A DNA stretch of 64,000 nucleotides from Lachnoclostridium sp. An131. Lineage in GTDB: Bacteria; Bacillota; Clostridia; Lachnospirales; Lachnospiraceae. The DNA is taken from contig NZ_NFLI01000011.1 of the NCBI RefSeq assembly GCF_002160825.1, forward strand, positions 62,001 through 126,000. Reading direction: 5' to 3'. Shown here piece after piece: positions 51,888 through 60,071 of the stretch (within the stretch, counting starts at the first letter, position 1; each line of letters starts with the position of its first letter). Both the position numbers and the translations under genes were made by a program. Under the pieces are notes generated by a model. It was not told the DNA's origin, searched no databases, and saw nothing but the letters and a program-made list of their open reading frames with translations.

Positions 51888-52778
51888 TTATCCTTTCAAT
51901 CCGCCCACTGTCATTCCTTCTGTCAGCTGCTTTTGCACACAGATATACAGAATCAGCGTCGGCAGCATGACAAGCACCAGGCCTGCATACATAATACCGT
52001 ACTCCGCCGCAGACTGCTGGGCCTGCATCAGGTTCAAAAGGCCTACCGGCAGCGTCTTCTGTCCAGTCGCCGAGCTCATCAGCGTCATAGAAATGATATA
52101 CTCATTCCAGAATGACAAAAAATTAAATAAAATCACCGTGATAATCGAAGGCTTCGCCATCGGAAAGATAATATTCCACATAGCTCTGCCATAGCCCGCT
52201 CCATCAATATAGGCCGCCTCCTCATAATCATGAGGCAGGGTCGCAAAATACCCAGAAAGCAGATAAATCGTAAACGGCAGGGCTGTAGCTGCGTAAACCA
52301 CTGCCAGGACTACCAGATTATTCAGCAGAAAGCCGTTTCCAAACACCTTCCTCAGCCACAAATCGCCATCCCGGAGCATCAGGAAAATCGGAACCACAAT
52401 ATAGTTCACATTGATAAAAAGGCCTGCCATAAATGCCGTATTTAAAAGCTTTCTCCCCCGAAACCGGAAGCGGGACAAACAGTAGGCTGCCGGAAGCGCC
52501 ACGATCAGCAGAATACCCAGAGCCAGCGCCGTCACCATTACAGAATTGAGCATATAGCTTCCCATATTTGCAGAATTCCATGCGTCCACAAAATTCTGCC
52601 AGTAAAAGCCCTTGGGCAGCGCCCAGGGGTTACCATAAAATTCACTGTTCTCCTTGATGGACGCCATAAACACCCAGGCCACCGGAACTATGATCGTGAC
52701 CGCCAGCGCAATCAGCACCACATAGATAAACGCCTTGTAGAGCCGCTCACCGGAAGCTGTATTTTTCTTCTTACCCAT
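51888..52778 (-). CDS. carbohydrate ABC transporter permease (MalG-like)
   Basis: 296 residues, six membrane helices. The EAA loop EEAAYIDGAGYGRAMWNIIFPMAKP near residue 200 contacts the ATPase. It is paired with the MalF-like permease just upstream (11 nt gap) to form the channel for the disaccharide delivered by the solute-binding protein. Start ATG at 52778. Confidence 0.95.
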   Translation of the reverse strand: MGKKKNTASGERLYKAFIYVVLIALAVTIIVPVAWVFMASIKENSEFYGNPWALPKGFYWQNFVDAWNSANMGSYMLNSVMVTALALGILLIVALPAAYCLSRFRFRGRKLLNTAFMAGLFINVNYIVVPIFLMLRDGDLWLRKVFGNGFLLNNLVVLAVVYAATALPFTIYLLSGYFATLPHDYEEAAYIDGAGYGRAMWNIIFPMAKPSIITVILFNFLSFWNEYIISMTLMSSATGQKTLPVGLLNLMQAQQSAAEYGIMYAGLVLVMLPTLILYICVQKQLTEGMTVGGLKG

Positions 52779-52789
52779 ATACGTCCTCC

Positions 52790-53674
52790 TCAGAATTCCA
52801 AAGTCTCACGCTCTGTAACCTTATTTACCAGAGCGGACAGCGCGAAGGAAAACAGAAAGATCACAACTCCAATAGCCATGCTGTAGCCGTAGAGGCCCGC
52901 GTCCTTCTGGCTGTACATATAATTCAGCGCCACATCCGAAGCCCCGTTTGGACCGCCCGAGGTCATGGCCTTCACAAACAGAAACGCCATGTTGATCGTG
53001 GATATGATAAAAAAGGTCAGCGTGGTCCGGATGTTTGTCCAAATCAATGGAATTGTAATCTGAAAAAACTGTGTAAGCCGCCCTGCTCCGTCCAGCCCGG
53101 CACTTTCATAGAGGCTCTGAGGCACGCTGGCCATAGACGCCATATACATCACCATATAGTATCCAATGGCCTGCCAGACCATGGCAATGATAATGCTTAC
53201 CATAACCAGCGACTGCCCCTTCCACAGGATTGGATTGGTCATATCGCGGAACAGGCCTATAATGCTGTTCAGCATTCCGTTTTCCGGCTTGTAAATCGCA
53301 GAGAAAATACCAGAGATTACAACGACAGAAAGAATATTCGGAATGTAGAAAACCACCCTGAAAAAATTCTGTCCCTTCAGCTTTTCCCTGGTCAGGATCC
53401 CTGCAAAGACCAGAGCAAAGGCAAAGGTAATAATTGTAACCACAACCACCAGCAGAATCATATTCTGCATAGAACGGATAAAGCTGGCGTCAGTCAGAAG
53501 GGTTTTAAAATTTGCCAGGCCTACAAACGTCTCGTCCGGTGTGTAGGCTCCCTTTTCATAGAGGGAAATCCGGAACACATTGAACGTAGGCACAATCATA
53601 AATATAAAGAAAAGGATCACGGCTGGCGCCAGGCACAGCACCAGAAACCCCGACATTTTTCTGTCTTTTTTCAT
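52790..53674 (-). CDS. sugar ABC transporter permease (MalF-like)
   Basis: 294 residues from the ATG at 53674 (AAGGAA about 9 nt upstream; the longer frame is not used). Six membrane helices; the EAA-like loop SLYESAGLDGAGRLTQFFQI is near residue 200. Forms the import channel with the MalG-like permease. It follows the solute-binding protein gene by 97 nt in the same operon. Confidence 0.94.
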   Translation of the reverse strand: MKKDRKMSGFLVLCLAPAVILFFIFMIVPTFNVFRISLYEKGAYTPDETFVGLANFKTLLTDASFIRSMQNMILLVVVVTIITFAFALVFAGILTREKLKGQNFFRVVFYIPNILSVVVISGIFSAIYKPENGMLNSIIGLFRDMTNPILWKGQSLVMVSIIIAMVWQAIGYYMVMYMASMASVPQSLYESAGLDGAGRLTQFFQITIPLIWTNIRTTLTFFIISTINMAFLFVKAMTSGGPNGASDVALNYMYSQKDAGLYGYSMAIGVVIFLFSFALSALVNKVTERETLEF

Positions 53675-53771
53675 AACTGCTTGTTCCTTCCCCAAATCAA
53701 CACTAACGCGGCGGGCAGTTCTCCTGCCCGCCGCCACAGAAAACATGATACTGTTTCCTTATTCATACATG

Positions 53772-55154
53772 TTATTTCAGATTTGCGCGCATCTGATCGC
53801 TTCCGGCAATCACACCGTCGATCCAATCCTGCTCTGTGATGTCGCCAGACACCAGAGAGTTGACCGGGTCGAAAAATACCGTACGAACCTCGACACCCGG
53901 AATCGCGTCAAATGCAGCAAAGTTACCCATGGCTGCCTTTGCGCCATTGTCATAGATGGAGTAGAACATCTGATTATCGCCTTCCAGCGTATCAGAAATA
54001 TTCAGAACCGGCTGAATCGCACCAGCCTTTGCAAAGATTCCGCATGCCACGTCGCTGTAAAGGAATGCAATAAACTGCTTTGCCGCATCCTGATTTGCAG
54101 CGCCGGAAGGAATCCATGCCTGCTCAAACCATGTGTAGCTGTATCTGTCTCCGCCTTCCTCTACGGCCGGAAGAGCTGTCATACCCCACTCAAAGCCTTC
54201 TGCTCTCGGAGCATCCTTCATCTCCTCTACGATCCATGTGCCGTTCGGCATAAAGATTGCTTTATTATCCAATACAAGCTGCTGGTTCTGGGTGAAATCC
54301 TGATCATTTGCCTGTGCCGGCGTAATCGGATTCGTATAGGAAGCCAGCTTGGTCACAATATCAAAGCATGTCTGTGCCTCTGGAGTCTCCCAGATTCCCT
54401 CTTCATAATTAGTCGCTTTGTTAAAGAATTCCGGACCGCCTGCGGAATACATCAGAGCATAGAAGAATGCGTCAAAATATCCTGTAGTCGGATAGGTAAA
54501 GAGATAGATTCCCTCTTCCATCGCCTTATCTCCAAGCTCCCACATCTCATCCCAGGTAGTCGGAACAGACCAGCCCTTTTCCTCCAGAAGCCCTGCATTA
54601 TAGAACAGTCCGCAGGGAGAATAGAACATGGGTGCAAGATAGGTCTTGCCATCGCCATAGGGGTTGGTCAGGCTTGTCTCAGTAAAGCCGCCTGCAATCT
54701 TTTCAGAAACCAGGGCATCCTCTCCCGGAACTGTCATGGATAATACATCTGTAATATCCGCAATCATGTTCCCCTTGATAAACTGCTCTGTCAGAGCAGC
54801 CTCACGGCCTGTAGCCAGATGAATCACATCCGGATAATCTCCACCCTGCATGGAAGGTCCAATCACATCCTCCAGGTTCTTGTCCGTGGTCAGCTCTACC
54901 TGGATTCCGGTCTCAGCTGTAAATGCCTCACACACTTCCTTCCACATATCAGAGCCGTAGGCCGTCTCAATAGCAGCCACCTTAATCGTCACGTCCGATA
55001 CAGCCTCGCCCTCAGCTTCTGTTCCGGCCTCAGCCTCTGTCTCCGCATCGGTCTGCGTATCAGCCGCCGGAGTCTCTCCTCCGCTGCCACAGCCTGCCAG
55101 AAGTGAAACAAGCATAGCTGAACACAGCAACATGCTAATCAGTTTCTTTTTCAT
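53772..55154 (-). CDS. extracellular solute-binding lipoprotein for a disaccharide
   Basis: 460 residues from the ATG at 55154 (GGAGG 6 nt upstream). Lipoprotein signal with lipobox LAGC (Cys22), then a low-complexity Thr/Glu/Ala linker (about 25-50) and a type-1 family sugar-binding domain (GKTYLAPMFYSPCGLFYN, GWSVPTTWDEMWELGDKA). Captures galacto-N-biose or lacto-N-biose type sugars outside the cell, inferred from the phosphorylase in the operon. First gene; promoter at 55211-55238. Confidence 0.94.
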   Translation of the reverse strand: MKKKLISMLLCSAMLVSLLAGCGSGGETPAADTQTDAETEAEAGTEAEGEAVSDVTIKVAAIETAYGSDMWKEVCEAFTAETGIQVELTTDKNLEDVIGPSMQGGDYPDVIHLATGREAALTEQFIKGNMIADITDVLSMTVPGEDALVSEKIAGGFTETSLTNPYGDGKTYLAPMFYSPCGLFYNAGLLEEKGWSVPTTWDEMWELGDKAMEEGIYLFTYPTTGYFDAFFYALMYSAGGPEFFNKATNYEEGIWETPEAQTCFDIVTKLASYTNPITPAQANDQDFTQNQQLVLDNKAIFMPNGTWIVEEMKDAPRAEGFEWGMTALPAVEEGGDRYSYTWFEQAWIPSGAANQDAAKQFIAFLYSDVACGIFAKAGAIQPVLNISDTLEGDNQMFYSIYDNGAKAAMGNFAAFDAIPGVEVRTVFFDPVNSLVSGDITEQDWIDGVIAGSDQMRANLK

Positions 55155-55210
55155 ATCCTTCCTCCTTTTCCTTGACTGGTGAATACTCACGCATCAATGT
55201 TTATAGCCAA

Positions 55211-55238
55211 AGTATAACCCATTCTTTTCCATATGCAA
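55211..55238 (-). promoter_or_regulatory. promoter of the galactosyl-HexNAc operon
   Basis: Minus strand TTGCAT (55233-55238), 16 bp, TATACT (55211-55216). The start would be ~50 nt upstream of the solute-binding protein gene. The weak -35 suits an activated promoter. Confidence 0.6.
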
Positions 55239-55285
55239 TCCATTTGTTGCTCACTTTTTTATATATCTTGCTCTTCATTCTTGGT

Positions 55286-55460
55286 TTGTTCAATTTATAT
55301 AAATTAATCGAACAATAATTGTAAGAAATGCACAAAGAATTATTGTCCAAATACCACAAAAATCAAGATTTCTTTTTTACATTTTATAGAAACTGTTGCC
55401 ATTCTGTATTTTTAATATTATAATTATCTTGTTTTTATTATTTCTATTTCAACAATAATT
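55286..55460. promoter_or_regulatory. candidate AraC-type operator repeats
   Basis: ACAATAATT occurs three times: 55312-55320 (+), 55338-55346 (inverted) and 55452-55460 (+). The first two form a dyad with a 17-bp gap; the third lies just downstream of the regulator's start site. A dyad TTGTTC/GAACAA (55286-55291 and 55310-55315) encloses a 14-bp palindrome (55292-55305). This would suit looping or autorepression by the divergent AraC protein. Confidence 0.5.
55396..55424 (+). promoter_or_regulatory. promoter of the AraC-family regulator
   Basis: TTGCCA (55396-55401), 17 bp, perfect TATAAT (55419-55424). The leader is about 58 nt and contains one ACAATAATT copy. Confidence 0.75.
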
Positions 55461-55488
55461 ATAAAGTATATAAAACGAAAGGAGTCTT

Positions 55489-56358
55489 ATGAGCACCAAC
55501 CGTTACGACTTTAATTTTCAGGAAAATTCCCGCAAACGCAGCGCCGCCAGGCTGCTCTATGTCAGCTCTGCCAAATACGGCGGCGACTGGCACAGTACAC
55601 CCCACACCCACAGCTGTTCCGAACTTTTTTATGTAACCGGAGGAACAGGAAAGTTTCTGATCGAGGATCAGAGCTATCCCGTATCCGCCGATGATCTGAT
55701 CATTGTAAATCCAGGCGTAGAGCACACAGAGCAGGGGGTAAATGCTTCTCCTCTGGAATATATTGTCCTTGGCATAGAAGGCCTGGAGCTGTCCGGCATC
55801 CGCGAGGAGAAGGAAAGCCATTACTGCATCGTAAATTTTCGGGGGATGAAGGACAACATCCGTTTTTACCTGAAAAATATGCTGGCTGAGATTGAAGCCA
55901 AATCACCTGGCTACGAAATCATCTGCAGCAGCCTGATGGAAATCTTAAGCATCTACCTGACCCGCCAGACAGATTTTTCAACTACCCTCGCTCCGGTCCG
56001 GCGCAAGGCCTCGCATCTGTGTGCAGCTGTGCGCCGTTATATCGACAGCCATTACAAGGAAAACATCAATCTGGATCTTCTCGCCTCTATGAACCACGTA
56101 AACAAATTCTATATGGTTCATGCTTTTACAGAGGAATACGGGATCTCACCCATCAGCTATATGATTGGCATCCGAATCGAGGAAGCACGTCATCTTCTGA
56201 AAAATGATGATTACTCCCTGGCTCTGATCAGCCGCATGCTTGGCTTTTCTTCACCCAGCTATTTTTCTCAAAGCTTCAAAAAATTCGAACACATCAGCCC
56301 AGGCGAATACCGGAAACGCTGCAAACAGGAAGCGGCAAAAAGAGCAGACACTCCATGA
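55489..56358 (+). CDS. AraC family transcriptional regulator with cupin domain
   Basis: 289 residues. N-terminal cupin (about 25-110: HTHSCSELFYVTGGTGKFLIE, IIVNPGVEHTEQG) senses a sugar-like ligand. The C-terminal double helix-turn-helix (about 180-285) has NLDLLASMNHVNKFYMVHAF and SLALISRMLGFSSPSYFSQSF as recognition elements. AAAGGAG lies 4 nt before the ATG. Divergent from the GNB/LNB operon, so it is its likely activator. A bidirectional terminator separates it from the EF-G gene. Confidence 0.94.
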   Translation: MSTNRYDFNFQENSRKRSAARLLYVSSAKYGGDWHSTPHTHSCSELFYVTGGTGKFLIEDQSYPVSADDLIIVNPGVEHTEQGVNASPLEYIVLGIEGLELSGIREEKESHYCIVNFRGMKDNIRFYLKNMLAEIEAKSPGYEIICSSLMEILSIYLTRQTDFSTTLAPVRRKASHLCAAVRRYIDSHYKENINLDLLASMNHVNKFYMVHAFTEEYGISPISYMIGIRIEEARHLLKNDDYSLALISRMLGFSSPSYFSQSFKKFEHISPGEYRKRCKQEAAKRADTP

Positions 56359-56380
56359 AGCAGCTAGACTGCAGCCGCAA

Positions 56381-56423
56381 AAGCGCCGCGAAATCAACAG
56401 TCTCCCGTGATTTTGCGGCGCTT
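56381..56423. terminator. bidirectional terminator between araC-type gene and EF-G paralogue
   Basis: 16-bp stem (56381-56396 with 56408-56423) with one mismatch or G-U pair and an 11-nt loop. Runs of T at both ends suit the convergent genes. Confidence 0.8.
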
Positions 56424-56453
56424 CCATATCTCTTTTACTCTATAAAATAAGCT

Positions 56454-58532
56454 TTACTCGCTTTCCGCAGCTCTCGCAGCGACCTCTTTTTCCTGTACAT
56501 CAGACGGAGCCTGCTCATAACGCGCAAACTCATAAGAGAACTCGCCGCTTCCACCTGTCATGGAACGGAGATCGGTGGAATAACCGAAGATCTCGGTCAT
56601 CGGCACATCTGCCACTACCTCCTGCTTTCCGCCCGCTACCGGATTCATGCCCAGCACCCGGCCGCGGCGCTTATTCAGATCACCCATTACGTCTCCGGTA
56701 TACTTATCCGGAACGGTAACCGTCATCGTCACAATCGGCTCCAGAAGAACCGGGCTGGCTTCCATGAAGCCCTTCTTGAACGCCTGCATCGTAGCCGTCT
56801 TAAACGCCATCTCAGAGGAGTCTACCGGATGATAGGAGCCATCGTAAAGCACAGCCTTCACGCCTACAACCGGATATCCGGCCAGAGGACCCTTTGCCAC
56901 AGATTCCTGCACGCCCTTTTCCACTGCCGGGAAATAGTTCTTCGGAACCGCGCCGCCCACTACGATCTGCTCAAATACGTAAGGCGTCTCCAGATCGCCG
57001 GAGGGCTCGAAGGTCATCTTTACATGTCCATACTGTCCGTGTCCGCCGGACTGCTTTTTATACTTGGAATCCACGTCTGCCTTCTTGCGGATCGTCTCGC
57101 GGAAGGCTACCTTCGGACGCTCCAGCTCCACCTCTACCTTGAATTTGTCCGCCAGCTTGCTGACCACTACGTCCAGATGCTGGTCGCCCATGCCGTACAG
57201 CAGGGTCTGCCGGTTTTCAGAATCGTTGACATTCTTCAGCGTCAGATCCTCCTCCATCATTCTGGAGAGCGCCTGGGAAATCTTATCCTCATCTCCCTTA
57301 TTCTTTGCTCTGTAGCGCTTGTATGTATAGGGCTTGGAAATCTCCGTCTTTCCGTAAAGAACCGGCGTCGCCTTCGTAGACAGGGTATCTCCTGTCTTTG
57401 TATTCGAAAGCTTTCCGATCGCTCCGATATCGCCTGCGTGAAGCTCAGAAACCTCAATGGGCTTATTGCCCTGCATTACATAGAGCTTGCTCAGCTTCTC
57501 CTCCGTCTCCCGCTCCTGATTGTACAGGGTATCATCCGATTTGATGACGCCGGAGGACACCTTGATCAGGGAATACTTTCCGATAAAGGGATCCACGATG
57601 GTCTTAAATACATAGGCGGATTTTGCCTTTGAGAAATCATAATTTGCCTCAAAGATCTCATTGGTCTTCATATTGATGCCGTTGCAGGCCTTCTTGTCCG
57701 GGCTCGGGAACAGCTCCACGATATCGTTCAGCAGGTTGTGAATATTGCGGATCTCTGTGCTGGATCCCATGGAAACCGGAATAATGTCTCCGTCGCATAC
57801 GTTAAACTTCATAGCTGCGCGGATCTCACTGAAGGTAAACTCCTCGCCGTTGAAATAGCGCTCCATAAACTCGTCAGAGGTCTCCGCCACGGCGTCCAGA
57901 AGAGCCTCGCGGCAGATCGCAAGGTTTTCCTTGGAATACTCAGGGATCTCGCAGGGCTCACGCTTTCCGATATCCGTAAAGCGGCGGCCTTCCATCTTGC
58001 ATACGTTGATATATCCTACAAATTTTTCATTCTCACGGATGGGCTGATAGAACGGAGCAATCTTCTTTCCGTACAGCTCGGTCAGATCCTCCACCACCTG
58101 GCGGAAGGACGCATGGTCCACATCCATCTCAGATACAAATACCATTCTCGGCAGCTTATATTTCTCGCAGAGCTCCCACGCCTTCTGCGTGCCCACCTCT
58201 ACGCCCGCCTTTCCGGACACTACGATGATCGCCGCGTCAGCCGCAGACACTGCCTCTTCCGCTTCTCCCACAAAATCAAAATATCCCGGCGCGTCCAGAA
58301 TATTAATCTTGCAGCCCTGCCAGATGATAGGAACCACAGACGTGGTGATGGAAAATTTTCTCTTAATCTCTTCCTTATCATAATCGCTGATCGTATTTCC
58401 CTCAGTCACCTTGCCGATACGGGACGTCAGTCCGGACGCATATGCCATCGCTTCCACCAGACTGGTTTTTCCGCAGCCGCCGTGCCCCAGAAGTACTACA
58501 TTGCGAATCTTGTCAGTTGTGTAAATATTCAT
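56454..58532 (-). CDS. elongation factor G-like GTPase (EF-G paralogue)
   Basis: 692 residues with the five EF-G domains. The G domain is unusual: P-loop GHGGCGKTS (16-24) instead of GHIDAGKT, DAPG at 80-83, and SEMD at 134-137 where NKMD is expected. Domains II-V follow (GKYSLIKVSSGVIKSDDTLY; the domain IV SGGHGQYGHVKMTFEP; the C-terminal GRVLGMNPVAGGKQEV). Such second EF-Gs are translation-related, but their exact role is unsettled; some work in recycling or under stress. GGAGG lies 7 nt before the ATG. It is monocistronic with its promoter at 58630-58658. Confidence 0.92.
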   Translation of the reverse strand: MNIYTTDKIRNVVLLGHGGCGKTSLVEAMAYASGLTSRIGKVTEGNTISDYDKEEIKRKFSITTSVVPIIWQGCKINILDAPGYFDFVGEAEEAVSAADAAIIVVSGKAGVEVGTQKAWELCEKYKLPRMVFVSEMDVDHASFRQVVEDLTELYGKKIAPFYQPIRENEKFVGYINVCKMEGRRFTDIGKREPCEIPEYSKENLAICREALLDAVAETSDEFMERYFNGEEFTFSEIRAAMKFNVCDGDIIPVSMGSSTEIRNIHNLLNDIVELFPSPDKKACNGINMKTNEIFEANYDFSKAKSAYVFKTIVDPFIGKYSLIKVSSGVIKSDDTLYNQERETEEKLSKLYVMQGNKPIEVSELHAGDIGAIGKLSNTKTGDTLSTKATPVLYGKTEISKPYTYKRYRAKNKGDEDKISQALSRMMEEDLTLKNVNDSENRQTLLYGMGDQHLDVVVSKLADKFKVEVELERPKVAFRETIRKKADVDSKYKKQSGGHGQYGHVKMTFEPSGDLETPYVFEQIVVGGAVPKNYFPAVEKGVQESVAKGPLAGYPVVGVKAVLYDGSYHPVDSSEMAFKTATMQAFKKGFMEASPVLLEPIVTMTVTVPDKYTGDVMGDLNKRRGRVLGMNPVAGGKQEVVADVPMTEIFGYSTDLRSMTGGSGEFSYEFARYEQAPSDVQEKEVAARAAESE

Positions 58533-58629
58533 GCCTCTTCCTCCGATTACTTGATTTTACGGTTCAAAACGTGCTCTTTGCCAAGACATACAACATCAGC
58601 AGGAAAAGCAGTTCGATCGCCATGGCTAT

Positions 58630-58658
58630 ATTCTACTAAAATTTCAGGTAAAGTTCAA
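58630..58658 (-). promoter_or_regulatory. promoter of the EF-G paralogue
   Basis: Minus strand TTGAAC (58653-58658), 17 bp, TAGAAT (58630-58635). The leader is about 90 nt. Confidence 0.65.
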
Positions 58659-58796
58659 CCCTTTTATACAATTTTGCCAAGATTTCCAGTCTGTTTTTGT
58701 GGCATTTTTCTCTATTATGCAGATTTTCTTCTGTTTTTTTGCTCCCGTCATCCTGGTTCATCCAGTATTGCTTTCTCACTTTAAAGCAAGAAAGGA

Positions 58797-58890
58797 TTGA
58801 CATTTATGCAGAAAAACCTTAAACTAGAAAACCAGGGGGCTTCAGAAGCGGAAGCCATGCCGCAGGCATGCCGACGGAACCAAAAGCCCC
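58797..58890 (+). promoter_or_regulatory. tyrA promoter and structured leader
   Basis: TTGACA (58797-58802), 17 bp, TAAACT (58820-58825). The leader then holds an outer stem GGGGCTT/AAGCCCC (58836-58842 with 58884-58890) enclosing CATGCC-GCA-GGCATG (58856-58870). There is no T run, so it is not a plain terminator. An in-frame ATG at 58806 precedes the expected start site and is unlikely to be used. Confidence 0.55.
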
Positions 58891-58922
58891 TTCACCTGCA
58901 GCGCACGAAAGGGAGTATTCAC

Positions 58923-60020
58923 ATGAAGATACAGACAGTTGGTTTTATCGGCCTTGGGCTGATCGGCGGTTCGCTCGCCAAAGCAATTAAAATGTACCAT
59001 CCGGACGTCCGAATCCTGGCCTACATGCGCAGCCAGGACACTCTTCGGGAAGCCGTCCAGGAGGGGACGATCGATCAGGCCTGTGAAGCAGTAGACGGGA
59101 AATTCTCAGCCTGCGATATCATATACCTGTGCGCGCCTGTCTCCACCAACGCCCGTTATCTGGAGGCGCTGAAGGCCTTTCTGCCTGAGACCTGCCTTTT
59201 GACCGACGTGGGAAGCACGAAAACAGATATTCACAGTAAGGTGCGCGCGCTTGGGCTGACAGACCGTTTCATCGGAGGCCATCCCATGGCAGGCTCAGAA
59301 AAAACAGGCTACGAGAACGCCAAGCCGCATCTTATAGAAAACGCTTACTATATTCTTACCCCCGGGGAAAACGTCCCTTCTCAGACTGTGGAAGCCTTTA
59401 CCGCCTTCACCGCCTCACTGAAAGCGATTCCCCTTGTGCTGGATTACCGGCAGCATGATTTTATCACCGCCTGCGTCAGCCATCTTCCCCATCTGATCGC
59501 TTCTTCTCTGGTAGAGCTGGTAAAGGATCTGGACGGGCCGCAGGAGCTGATGAAGCAGATTGCCGCAGGCGGCTTCAAGGACATTACCCGGATCGCCTCC
59601 TCTTCCCCTGAGATGTGGGAGCAGATCTGTATGACGAATTCCGCAAACATCCTTCAGGCTCTGGAGCATTACCAGAAGCAGCTGGAGGATTTCCGCCAGG
59701 AGCTGCTTCAAAAGGATTCGGAAGGAATCCACAGCTTTTTTGCCGCCGCCAGAGATTACCGGAATTCTATTCCCGATACCTCTGCCGGACCTCTCAAAAA
59801 GGTATACGCTTTTTACTGCGATATGGTGGACGAGGCAGGCGGCATCGCCACGCTGGCGACTATCCTTGCTTCCGGCGGCATCAGCCTCCGGAATATCGGC
59901 ATCATCCATAACCGGGAATTTGAAGAGGCCGTTCTGCGGGTAGAGCTTTACGACGAGGATGCCTATCAGAAGGCAGTCGCCCTTCTCCGGAAATACCGTT
60001 ATACCATCTATGAACGGTAA
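58923..60020 (+). CDS. tyrA: prephenate dehydrogenase with ACT domain
   Basis: 365 residues from the ATG at 58923 (GGGAG 7 nt upstream). Converts prephenate to 4-hydroxyphenylpyruvate, the tyrosine branch. NAD motif GFIGLGLIGGSLAKA at 8-22, catalytic His in GGHPMAGSEKTG near 120, a helical dimerisation domain, and a C-terminal ACT domain (about 295-365: GGIATLATILASGGISLRNI) for feedback by tyrosine. Followed by aroA after 51 nt, an operon for aromatic amino-acid synthesis. Confidence 0.94.
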   Translation: MKIQTVGFIGLGLIGGSLAKAIKMYHPDVRILAYMRSQDTLREAVQEGTIDQACEAVDGKFSACDIIYLCAPVSTNARYLEALKAFLPETCLLTDVGSTKTDIHSKVRALGLTDRFIGGHPMAGSEKTGYENAKPHLIENAYYILTPGENVPSQTVEAFTAFTASLKAIPLVLDYRQHDFITACVSHLPHLIASSLVELVKDLDGPQELMKQIAAGGFKDITRIASSSPEMWEQICMTNSANILQALEHYQKQLEDFRQELLQKDSEGIHSFFAAARDYRNSIPDTSAGPLKKVYAFYCDMVDEAGGIATLATILASGGISLRNIGIIHNREFEEAVLRVELYDEDAYQKAVALLRKYRYTIYER

Positions 60021-60071
60021 GGCATTCCTGCCGCCCCGCTGTTCATTTATAAACGAATCAGGAGAACTGTT

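Larger units (their letters stand above)
55155..55488. other. 334-bp divergent control region of the sugar operon and its regulator
   Basis: No coding sequence is visible. Very AT-rich. It contains a promoter in each direction plus dyads and repeats at 55286-55346 and 55452-55460, described separately. No catabolite-responsive element of the WTGNAANCGNWNNCW type was found. Confidence 0.6.
58533..58922. other. 390-bp intergenic region with the EF-G and tyrA promoters
   Basis: No supported gene. The EF-G promoter (minus) lies at 58630-58658 and the tyrA promoter (plus) at 58797-58825. The ~140 bp between them are AT-rich with several T runs and no clear dyad. The tyrA leader hairpins follow at 58836-58890. 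Confidence 0.6.

Noticed and set aside
58797-58922. N-terminal extension of TyrA starting at 58806
   Set aside because: The ATG lies between the -35 and -10 of the best promoter; the extension is unlike any TyrA, while the ATG at 58923 has a proper ribosome binding site and a family-typical start.
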